A stretch of DNA of 32,379 nucleotides from Marseilla massiliensis (GTDB lineage: Bacteria; Bacteroidota; Bacteroidia; Bacteroidales; Bacteroidaceae): assembly GCF_016899855.1 (NCBI RefSeq), contig NZ_JACJJG010000031.1:1-32379 (forward strand), in the 5' to 3' direction. The notes under the pieces were generated by a model. It saw only the letters and a program-made list of their open reading frames with translations, made no database searches and was not told the DNA's origin. Below are positions 15,687-23,170 of this stretch, piece by piece (positions within the stretch are counted from its first letter, which is position 1; each line of letters begins with the position of its first letter). The translations under genes and the position numbers were made by a program.

Positions 15687-17454
15687 GAATAGTGTTCCAA
15701 CATCTCCTAAATTACTTTCGGCTCCAAATTCCACCTCTAATAATAAAGAGGAAGAAATAGAACGTATCATTTGCGAAATAGAACAACGTGCCGTTGACAT
15801 CGCACCTGAATACAAGGATTGGGTGGAATTGGGCTTTGCCTTGGTTGATGGATTCGGTGAAAACGGAAGAGAATATTACCATCGTATCAGCCGCTTCCAT
15901 CCAGACTATCAAAGGGAAGAAGCAGACAAACAATATACCCGTTGCCTGCAAGCCAAAGGACAAGGCATAACAATCCGTTCGTTTTTTCATTTGGCTGGTC
16001 AGGCAGGTATTCCGCTAAGTTCGGTAGGGGAACAGGATTTATCCATTTTACCAAATAACCAAAATGGCAAAACGGGCAAATGGATAAAATCGGCAGATGA
16101 GCTTCCTGCATTTCCCGAATGTGTGTTCGAGCAACTGCCGCCTTTTTTATGTGAAGTTGTCGGTAACTCCATTTCGGAAGACGACCGCGATACCATTCTG
16201 ATAGGAGCGATAGTATGTCTGTCGGTTTGCTTACATAATGTCTGTGGTGTGTATGACGAGCGTATTGTTTATCCCAATCTTTACTTGTTTGTCGTGGCTG
16301 ATGCCGGAATGGGCAAAGGAGCGTTGACTTTATGCCGTGAGTTGGTGGCTCCCATTAACCGTAATCTGCATGAGCTTTCGCAACGAATGGAGCAGGAATA
16401 CAAGGAAGCGATGAACACCTATATCAAAAGCAAGAAGTCGGACGGTGCAGCTATGCCGACCGAGCCGCCTATGCGTATGCTTATCATCCCGGCCAATAGC
16501 AGCGCAAGTTCCTTGTTGAAGATATTGGGCGACAATGACGGTGTCGGGCTGTTGTTCGAATCTGAAGGTGACACGTTAAGCCAGACATTGAAGTCGGATT
16601 ACGGAAACTATTCCGATGTGCTGCGTAAGGCGTTCCACCATGAGCTGGTAAGTCTGAGCCGACGCAAGGACAGGGAGTATTGCGAAGTCAGCAATCCGAG
16701 GGTGTCTGTAGCGTTGGCCGGAACGCCTGAACAGGTAAGGCGGTTGATACCCGATGCGGAGAACGGACTGATGAGCCGATTCTGTTTTTACATCATCCGT
16801 TTTAAGCGTGGTATCAGAAATGTGTTTGCCACAAGCGATATTTCCCAATCCAAGAATACCATGTTCCGCATATTGGGCGACCGCTTCTGTCATCTGCATG
16901 AAGAGTTCGTGAATCATGGCAACTATTCATTTTCCCTTCCCTCTGCTTTGCAGGAACAGTTCATCGAATACCTTAGCCGGGTGAATGAAGAATGTTGTGA
17001 CGAAGTGGACAACCGGATGCAGGGCATAGTCAGACGGATGGGACTGATTGCTTACCGCATCATGATGGTACTGACAGCTGTCCGCCATTTGGAGAACGTG
17101 TACAATGTGCAAGCGGATTCCAATGGCATTATCCAATTGGTTTGCCAAGAGTCCGACTATTTCGTTGCCATGAATATTTGTGATACATTGCTCTATCATG
17201 CTGTCTTTATCTATCGGAATCTGTCAGGAAATCAGAGCAAACAGACTTCTTCCGCTTTACAGGAAACAGGTGTTGCAGCACGGAGGAACACCCTTTATAA
17301 TATATTGCCTGAAACTTTCACGAAGAAGGATTACGATGCGGCTGTTTTAGCTTTAGGTGAGAACGGCAGTACGGCTGCCAAGTGGATAGAAGCCTTCATC
17401 AGAAGTGGCAAATTGCGTCGGATTGAACAAGGTAAATATCGGAAGATTTTTTGA
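15637..17454 (+). CDS. PriCT-2 and DUF3987 domain replication protein
   Basis: A 605-residue protein starting at ATG 15637 (MSKKIFSAQDWENV), which overlaps the primase gene. Residues about 40-125 form a PriCT-2-like module (YKDWVELGFALVDGFGENGR, then SRFHPDYQREEADKQYTRC). The remainder is a DUF3987-type P-loop domain with a Walker A-like ADAGMGKGALT near residue 225. It likely unwinds or handles element DNA with the upstream primase-like protein. The Walker A is divergent, so ATPase activity should not be taken for granted. An upstream in-frame extension is rejected because it is the other frame of the primase gene. Confidence 0.88.
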   Translation: MSKKIFSAQDWENVPFENSVPTSPKLLSAPNSTSNNKEEEIERIICEIEQRAVDIAPEYKDWVELGFALVDGFGENGREYYHRISRFHPDYQREEADKQYTRCLQAKGQGITIRSFFHLAGQAGIPLSSVGEQDLSILPNNQNGKTGKWIKSADELPAFPECVFEQLPPFLCEVVGNSISEDDRDTILIGAIVCLSVCLHNVCGVYDERIVYPNLYLFVVADAGMGKGALTLCRELVAPINRNLHELSQRMEQEYKEAMNTYIKSKKSDGAAMPTEPPMRMLIIPANSSASSLLKILGDNDGVGLLFESEGDTLSQTLKSDYGNYSDVLRKAFHHELVSLSRRKDREYCEVSNPRVSVALAGTPEQVRRLIPDAENGLMSRFCFYIIRFKRGIRNVFATSDISQSKNTMFRILGDRFCHLHEEFVNHGNYSFSLPSALQEQFIEYLSRVNEECCDEVDNRMQGIVRRMGLIAYRIMMVLTAVRHLENVYNVQADSNGIIQLVCQESDYFVAMNICDTLLYHAVFIYRNLSGNQSKQTSSALQETGVAARRNTLYNILPETFTKKDYDAAVLALGENGSTAAKWIEAFIRSGKLRRIEQGKYRKIF

Positions 17455-17549
17455 GTGGCCAGTTTGTGTTTTAGTGTCACTAAAACCTATGCGGCAAGCG
17501 GCACAACTACCCACTCAAAATATTCAAAAAATCAATATCAACAAGCAGT
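17455..17549 (+). other. candidate origin of transfer (oriT)
   Basis: This 95-bp gap directly precedes the mobC and relaxase genes, the usual oriT position. It contains a 9-bp perfect inverted repeat, GTTTTAGTG/CACTAAAAC around one T (17468-17486), and just beyond it the direct repeat GCGGCA-A-GCGGCA. An inverted repeat next to a short conserved nick region is the standard oriT layout. The nick site itself is not identifiable by eye. Confidence 0.6.
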
Positions 17550-17924
17550 ATGAATACAGAAAATAAAAAGCCCGGAGGTCGCCCGAAGCTGGCGCGTTAC
17601 CAGAAGCGCACGAGATGTTTCCGCATCATGTTCAATGAGAGCGACTACATTTATATTCAGTCAAAGGCGGAACAAGCCGGACTGTCTGTCAATGAATTTT
17701 GCCATCAGGCGGCAATGGGTTGTGAGGTAACCCAACGTATCAGCCCGGAAATGGCTTCTGCCATCCGTGACTTATCCGGCATAGCCAATAATGTCAATCA
17801 GATTGCACATCAGATGCACATTCATGGGTTGGAAGTAGTCAAGCAACATTGTATTACCATCATCACAGAAATCAGCAGAATCATTTCACAGATAAAAAAC
17901 GATAGTCATGATAGCGAACATTAA
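17550..17924 (+). CDS. mobC: MobC-like relaxosome accessory protein
   Basis: A 124-residue protein with the N-terminal GGRPKL motif and a ribbon-helix-helix region (CFRIMFNESDYIYIQSKAEQ and AGLSVNEFCHQAA). The C-terminal helix carries the MobC-typical SGIANNVNQIAHQMH. It would bind oriT and help the relaxase open the DNA. The last 17 bp overlap the relaxase gene, so the two are translationally coupled. The family assignment is secure. Confidence 0.92.
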   Translation: MNTENKKPGGRPKLARYQKRTRCFRIMFNESDYIYIQSKAEQAGLSVNEFCHQAAMGCEVTQRISPEMASAIRDLSGIANNVNQIAHQMHIHGLEVVKQHCITIITEISRIISQIKNDSHDSEH

Positions 17925-18810
17925 AACGAGAGTGGACTTCGGAGGCATCGTGAACTATGCCAATGATCAAAAGAACAAGAAGAAGAGTGCTACACTGTTG
18001 GCACATGAGGGTGTTTGCACTGTCAGTAATAAGACTATTGCGGACTCTTTCCAGATACAGGCATCCATGCGCCCGAAAGTGAAAAGTCCCGTCAAACACG
18101 TTTCTTTAGCCTTCTCACCGCAAGATGCGGCTCGTTTCCCCAACGATGAGAAAGGAGATGCGCTCATGGTGGAGATTGCCCGGAAATGGATGGAGCGGAT
18201 GGGGATTCGCAACACGCAATATATCATAGCCCGACATTATGACACCCAGCATCCCCATTGCCATTTGGTGTTTAACCGGATAGACAATGACGGCAACCTC
18301 ATTTCCGACAGTAACGAAAGAATACGCAGCACGAAAGTATGCCGTGCGCTGACGGAAGAATATGGCCTTTACCTTGCACCGAAGAACAGTAAGGCGAGAA
18401 ATAAAAACAGGTTGCGGCCTCACCAACTACGGAAACTCAATCTCCGTTCCGCAACTTTGGATGCATTGGCAGAATCCCATTCATGGAAAGACTTTTTGTC
18501 TGCATTGAAAGTTCGGAATATAGACATCCGTTTTAACCGAAATCAAGCGTCAGATAAAGTGCATGGTATTTCTTTCAGCCAAGACGGTATCAGTTTGGCC
18601 GGTTCCACGCTTGACCGTGACTTGAGTTTTAACAGCCTTTGCACGACATTGGGTAACTTAACGGAGGAACTGTTACTTCAACCTCATCAAGCAATCACTT
18701 CCAGTGCTGCAGGAGGGACAAGCAACAGCCTTGGATGGCGTGATGAAAAAGACAAGAATATCCCAAAAAAGAATGAACCTTTTTATAAACCCTTTAAACG
18801 TAGAAGATAA
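17908..18810 (+). CDS. MobA/VirD2-family relaxase
   Basis: A 300-residue relaxase. The histidine triad is visible in HYDTQHPHCHLVFNRID (near residue 110). A candidate catalytic tyrosine lies near the N-terminus in GGIVNYANDQ. It would nick oriT, remain covalently attached to the 5' end, and pilot the strand through a helper secretion channel. It is short compared with plasmid MobA proteins because it lacks a primase or helicase extension, and the element encodes those functions separately. The stop overlaps the next ATG (TAATG). Confidence 0.93.
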   Translation: MIANIKTRVDFGGIVNYANDQKNKKKSATLLAHEGVCTVSNKTIADSFQIQASMRPKVKSPVKHVSLAFSPQDAARFPNDEKGDALMVEIARKWMERMGIRNTQYIIARHYDTQHPHCHLVFNRIDNDGNLISDSNERIRSTKVCRALTEEYGLYLAPKNSKARNKNRLRPHQLRKLNLRSATLDALAESHSWKDFLSALKVRNIDIRFNRNQASDKVHGISFSQDGISLAGSTLDRDLSFNSLCTTLGNLTEELLLQPHQAITSSAAGGTSNSLGWRDEKDKNIPKKNEPFYKPFKRRR

Positions 18811-19463
18811 TGAAAGAAGATGTGATAGCTGCAAATCTCGCAAATTTGCGTCAAAGTGTGAATGAATTGAAAGAAACCGTCAATAACCTGAATGAGGCTT
18901 CCCAAAATCATACGCAGACTGCCCAATCAGCCGTTGACGAACAGACTATTTGCAATAGCGTTGAAAAAAGTTTCTATAACTGTTGGAACGATGTCTTGTC
19001 GATATTGAAAAAATCAGTGAGAAAAGAGCAACCGGACAGAATCCCTTTCTCTGTATGGATTCCCAAACTGATAGATTTGCTTAAACGGAAGTTCAGCCTG
19101 ATAGATTATCTCTATGTTCATGTTTGCGATTATAACACGAATCGCTTGAAGATTGAAGCTAATACGGAGAGAATCCTTGAACGGCAGGATGAGATACTTG
19201 CCAGAGTCAATGAACTGAGGTGTCCGCTGACCATCATTCCGCCCAACGTCAACGGCCTGTTCTTGCGTGGTTATCACTTCAAACTTCGTTATGTGATAAT
19301 TGTTGCCATTGCCATTCTTGCATGGGCAGTGGCAGCCTCACTCAGCAGCATGAAATATAAGGAGGAAGCATTCGCGTATTATTCGATGTATCGGGCGGTA
19401 AAGGAGCAACATCAGCATCTGATGGACATAACGGGTACTGAGGTGAAAAGAAGTACGGAATAA
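18810..19463 (+). CDS. mobilization-associated membrane protein
   Basis: A 217-residue protein. It has an N-terminal coiled-coil-like region (LANLRQSVNELKETVNNLNE), a charged middle (RIEANT-like helices about 110-135) and one strong transmembrane segment near residues 157-178 (YVIIVAIAILAWAVAA). It starts within the relaxase stop codon, so it is co-translated with it. Proteins like this follow the relaxase in many Bacteroidota elements; the function is unknown, perhaps linking the relaxosome to the membrane. No catalytic motif is visible. The next gene converges from the other strand after 16 bp. Confidence 0.75.
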   Translation: MKEDVIAANLANLRQSVNELKETVNNLNEASQNHTQTAQSAVDEQTICNSVEKSFYNCWNDVLSILKKSVRKEQPDRIPFSVWIPKLIDLLKRKFSLIDYLYVHVCDYNTNRLKIEANTERILERQDEILARVNELRCPLTIIPPNVNGLFLRGYHFKLRYVIIVAIAILAWAVAASLSSMKYKEEAFAYYSMYRAVKEQHQHLMDITGTEVKRSTE

Positions 19464-19479
19464 ATAAATCTGGAAAATC

Positions 19480-19998
19480 TTATGGATGTTTTGTTTTTCC
19501 GTATGTAGGTTCGGGTTCTGCTGCCATAAGATTATTGTCGCTTTCTGGTATTTCGTATGTTTTGACTTTACGGTCTTCAAGGTAAATGTGATTTAAGGTG
19601 TATGCCAGTGATTCCAATGTCTGCATCCTGATTTTAGGCTTCAGCTGACATTCCCATATAGTGATGCAATGCCAACCCATAGCTGCGAGTTGGCATTGTT
19701 CCTTTTTATCACGTTCCTGATTCCGTTCAATTTTCTTTTGCCAAAAGTCAATGTTAGTCTTAGGCAGGCGAAAGTATTTGCAATTCTCATGACCATGCCA
19801 AAAACAGCCGTTCACAAAGATGACCGTGCGGTATTTACGCAGCACCAAATCTGGGTGACCGGGCAGACGTGGATGGTTGAGCCGATAGCGGAAGCCCCGA
19901 CTAAAAAGGAATTTCCGCACCAGTATTTCAGGCTTGGTGTCCCTTCCACGTATTGCAGCCATGTTGCGATGGCGTTGTTCTTTGGTTAGTCTGTCCAT
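19480..19998 (-). CDS. vsr: very short patch repair endonuclease Vsr
   Basis: A 172-residue Vsr. Signature motifs are MAAIRGRDTKPEILVRK at the N-terminus, then LPGHPDLVL (catalytic Asp) and VNGCFWHGHENC (metal and active-site histidines, with Phe-Trp that intercalate at the mismatch). It nicks 5' of T in T:G mismatches made when 5-methylcytosine deaminates, starting repair back to C:G. The enzyme is normally encoded with C5-cytosine methyltransferases, and two lie 8.4 kb upstream on the same strand. A 150-bp gap separates it from the helicase gene, so it may have its own promoter. The C-terminal tail of about 25 residues is longer than in the E. coli enzyme. Confidence 0.95.
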   Translation of the reverse strand: MDRLTKEQRHRNMAAIRGRDTKPEILVRKFLFSRGFRYRLNHPRLPGHPDLVLRKYRTVIFVNGCFWHGHENCKYFRLPKTNIDFWQKKIERNQERDKKEQCQLAAMGWHCITIWECQLKPKIRMQTLESLAYTLNHIYLEDRKVKTYEIPESDNNLMAAEPEPTYGKTKHP

Positions 19999-20148
19999 TT
20001 ATTCCATGAAATGCGATGTTAGATTTTGGCAATCACATATAAATGAATTGACAATCTCTTGTGAGTTAATGTAATTTTGTATTTACAATCCCAATTTTAC
20101 GAAACTCTCGAATAATAGGAAATTATAATTGTACATTTTATTAGTTTA

Positions 20149-22443
20149 TCATATAAATCTATCTATACAACCCTTTACTTTTTGTGGAAGATTCGCGAAT
20201 TCTTGCGTTACTACAATTCCCCGTTCATCAATTGATTCAATATAATCTTTTAATAATTCTATATCTTCAAAGGACATACCATATCTTAGCATCCAAATGT
20301 ATTTTGTATTATATGTGCCATATTTTATTAAATTAGCCATCTTTATTGCTCTGTCATCTGGGTAACGTTCATTGTATTTGATGAATGCTGCATAAAAAAT
20401 ATCAGATAAATAAAGCCCAATTAATTTATCAAGATAGTCATATGTATCGTAAGTTATAATGTCATAGTCTACATCTTTGGCTTTTAGTCCTCTGGGAAAT
20501 AAGGAAATAGGGCTGCACAAATTATTATTAGGAAGTTCTGCATACTTTTGGGTGAATCTTGCCAATATTTGATCCGTTGATTGTCCAAGTCTATCTAACT
20601 TTGAACGTTCACTTTCACGGCTTAGGAAAGCATATCTTGAATGGCATATTGTGCTAAATGTACGTCCTTGTATTCTCCAGATCATAATATAAAAAGCTGT
20701 TGTTAGGATAGCTTTTTCTCCTAACTGCAATTCACGACCTAAATAATTCGAATAGAATTGATGAAAAGAATTAACAACTATTTTTCTATCTTCTTTAGAT
20801 AGATTTATGTTACCTTTTTCATCTATATGATTGAAAAACTTATCAAGAATACATCTTAGTATTTCATTAAGAGCGTTATCAGATAGTTTTATGATTTGAT
20901 TTTGTGTAAGATTGAATTGATCAGAGAAAGTCTCATGAAGAATTGCATCTTTAAAATCATTATAATCATCATCAAGCCTTTCATTATCATCTAATTGTGA
21001 TTGCATGTTAAGCGTGATTGTCTGAGTAAGCAGCTTTCTGAGTTTGGCTACTTTTGTCGATGCAATTATCACTGTACCATAATCGATTTTGCGGTCTTTA
21101 CTTGAACGGCCGGCACGGCCAATAAGATTTTTTACTGCTAAGTACTTTTGAGATTCGAGACGATCAATATAGACAATATCAAATGGCATATTAATACCTT
21201 GTTCAAGTGTGGATGTGGCAAAACATATTCTACAGAAATGTTTTCGCGTAAATTTTTCTACAAGCATTCTTGCTCTTAAAGGAAGGGAGCCATGATGAAT
21301 AACAATACCGCGCTTCAGCAATGCAAGCATCTGCGAATAATAATTCATATAAGCAACTGTTCCACCACCTGTAAAATCACTCAGTTCCTCAATTATTTCA
21401 ATAAGCTCTGGATCTTCTATTTCGGAACACAACATTATATACTTACTGAATGCATTAAGATAAGCATTTGTGATGATGGAATTCTTTGAAACATAAAACA
21501 AAACACTACCATTATCTTTTATACATGATTCTATTGGATCATAATTACAAGCTACTTGCTTAACGCTAAAAACATTTGTATCACTTCCAAAATAGCTAAA
21601 ACTACCATCAGGTTTTTCGCATACAAAAATCTGGCCAACGTTTCGTTGATCATATACTTTTGATATTGATTGTTCTGTAGGTAAGAGATTCTTAGAAATC
21701 TGAGCTTCTGGATTAGTTACAAATGGATGTGCGAATATTATTTTCGAATCTGGTAGTTCCCTATTGCACCGTCTAACAATTGCGTCAAAATACAAGCCTC
21801 TTTTCCCTTTTTCATCCGTAAGTTGTGCTTCGTCAAAAAGGATAACATCAATAGAGAATTGATCCTTAAGCCTAAACAGATCCTTGCAGCGTTCTGGAGT
21901 AAGGACAAAGATACTTCTTCTGCATTTAGCAGTATTAATTTTGTCAACAAAAGTTAGGATGTTTATGGACTTATCATGGATTTCTTCACATAATCGGAGA
22001 TAGTATTCATTGATTAAAGCTCTTGATGGCACAATAACTACAACATCTCGGTCGGAATTTTCAATTATAGAAAACAAAACATGTGATTTGCCCGTGCTAG
22101 TAGGTGCAGAAAAACTGAATATTCTTTTCTCTTCACTATTATTCAAGATACTTGTTTGGACAGGAGTATATGCCTTACCGAAATGTTCAGCAATACATTC
22201 CAAAAACATTTTCTGTATACATCCTTGCAACGATTTTGGTGTGATTATTTCTTTATAAAACAGTCCTAGATACAGATTGATATCATCAATATGTTGTTCT
22301 ATCAAATCGGGATGGAATATTGAAATGTAAGATAGTATTTCATAGTCTGTTGATTTGACAGGTCCTATTTTATAGATTTTTGATAGTGTCCGTCCAAGCA
22401 TATCTTCAGCGAAGTTTCTATTTTTTAACTCTTCAATTTTCAT
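20149..22443 (-). CDS. HamB-like (Ski2-type) superfamily 2 helicase
   Basis: A 764-residue helicase. An N-terminal region of about 100 residues precedes Walker A APTSTGKSHVL (near 116), DEAQ (near 204), ATSTLEQGINMPFD (motif V) and NLIGRAGRSS (motif VI, near 443). A C-terminal helical region of about 300 residues follows. It overlaps the upstream nuclease gene by 4 bp (ATGA). A two-gene nuclease-helicase unit with this order resembles the Hachiman defence system, in which HamB surveys DNA and restrains the HamA nuclease until damaged or foreign DNA is met. Helicase motifs are certain; the Hachiman assignment rests on the pairing and is moderately supported. Confidence 0.8.
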   Translation of the reverse strand: MKIEELKNRNFAEDMLGRTLSKIYKIGPVKSTDYEILSYISIFHPDLIEQHIDDINLYLGLFYKEIITPKSLQGCIQKMFLECIAEHFGKAYTPVQTSILNNSEEKRIFSFSAPTSTGKSHVLFSIIENSDRDVVVIVPSRALINEYYLRLCEEIHDKSINILTFVDKINTAKCRRSIFVLTPERCKDLFRLKDQFSIDVILFDEAQLTDEKGKRGLYFDAIVRRCNRELPDSKIIFAHPFVTNPEAQISKNLLPTEQSISKVYDQRNVGQIFVCEKPDGSFSYFGSDTNVFSVKQVACNYDPIESCIKDNGSVLFYVSKNSIITNAYLNAFSKYIMLCSEIEDPELIEIIEELSDFTGGGTVAYMNYYSQMLALLKRGIVIHHGSLPLRARMLVEKFTRKHFCRICFATSTLEQGINMPFDIVYIDRLESQKYLAVKNLIGRAGRSSKDRKIDYGTVIIASTKVAKLRKLLTQTITLNMQSQLDDNERLDDDYNDFKDAILHETFSDQFNLTQNQIIKLSDNALNEILRCILDKFFNHIDEKGNINLSKEDRKIVVNSFHQFYSNYLGRELQLGEKAILTTAFYIMIWRIQGRTFSTICHSRYAFLSRESERSKLDRLGQSTDQILARFTQKYAELPNNNLCSPISLFPRGLKAKDVDYDIITYDTYDYLDKLIGLYLSDIFYAAFIKYNERYPDDRAIKMANLIKYGTYNTKYIWMLRYGMSFEDIELLKDYIESIDERGIVVTQEFANLPQKVKGCIDRFI

Positions 22444-23144
22444 AAATCAACAGCAATTGCGATAAATAATGGATAGTGTGATAACATGCAATAGTTTTTG
22501 TGCCCAATAACTTTAGAAATAATGTAATTATCAGCCGCTCCATTTGTAGAAAATGCAGCAACGTATCCCTTAATGTTATTATTGGCATTGTTTAATGGCG
22601 TTTGAGAAGGCATGAATCGTTCTATTTCAAATAAATCCATCATGTCTTTACGCGCATCAATAAATTCCCCAATCTGATTAAGTGCAGAGTTGTAAGCAGT
22701 AGTGTTAGCTACATATTTGGCTTCTCCAAACATTAAAAGTATACCGTCCGAAGTTACTGTATGGAAATCAAATCCAGGATTTCCATCTTTTTTCTGTTTA
22801 AATAACTCTGCAATAGGCATATCCCAATAGTTATAATCTTCAACCAACGTTCTTCTAGATATTTCAGACACAAGTTTTTCCCCTGTGTCGCTATTGATTG
22901 TAGGATTAGCTCCATTGTTAAAATCTGATGCAATCTGCTGAATTGTTGGAGTAACTCTTGCTGTCACAGAAGTTTGCATCCAGTCACACTGTGCAAAAAA
23001 ACGATTTATCCAACTATCATTAATTAATGATTGATAGACATTTTGAAGAGTCACAGTTTGGTCTGTAACTTGTACTCTAATATACAAGCCATTATTAGGT
23101 AACTGCTGATATGTAATTACATCGAAACCTCTTGGATTTTGCAT
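22440..23144 (-). CDS. HamA-like PD-(D/E)XK nuclease
   Basis: A 234-residue protein. The likely active site is NPGFDFHTV (Asp near 126) and MFGEAKYV (ExK near 141-143). It is set in a context (segregated helix, GFD, then LLMFGEAK and a following helix) like the C-terminal DUF1837/HamA domain. It would cut DNA when released by its helicase partner, killing or arresting the infected cell. It is shorter than typical HamA proteins, and the N-terminal 80 residues look divergent. It lies 26 bp after the LlaJI-like gene and overlaps the helicase gene by 4 bp. A different nuclease-helicase defence pair is the main alternative. Confidence 0.65.
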   Translation of the reverse strand: MQNPRGFDVITYQQLPNNGLYIRVQVTDQTVTLQNVYQSLINDSWINRFFAQCDWMQTSVTARVTPTIQQIASDFNNGANPTINSDTGEKLVSEISRRTLVEDYNYWDMPIAELFKQKKDGNPGFDFHTVTSDGILLMFGEAKYVANTTAYNSALNQIGEFIDARKDMMDLFEIERFMPSQTPLNNANNNIKGYVAAFSTNGAADNYIISKVIGHKNYCMLSHYPLFIAIAVDL

Positions 23145-23170
23145 ATTATCAAGATTTTGAGGCTATAGTA

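Larger units (their letters stand above)
12345..19463 (+). mobile_element. integrative mobilizable element backbone
   Basis: The set Xis-like protein, tyrosine integrase, HTH protein, VirE-N primase-like protein, PriCT-2/DUF3987 protein, MobC, relaxase and a membrane protein forms one plus-strand block with short gaps or overlaps in its mobilization part. It has no type IV secretion genes, so it would depend on a helper conjugative element. The left end is approximate. The minus-strand defence genes from 19480 onward are probably its cargo, because the backbone gene block stops abruptly there and the integrase marks the opposite end. The right end was not located with confidence; it may lie near 31.2-32.3 kb. 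Confidence 0.75.

Noticed and set aside
20040..20148. Gap between the helicase stop and vsr examined for a hidden gene or terminator
   Set aside because: Only a short TTGTA/TACAA dyad was seen. There is no convincing frame, hairpin with T-run or TAnnTTTG element.
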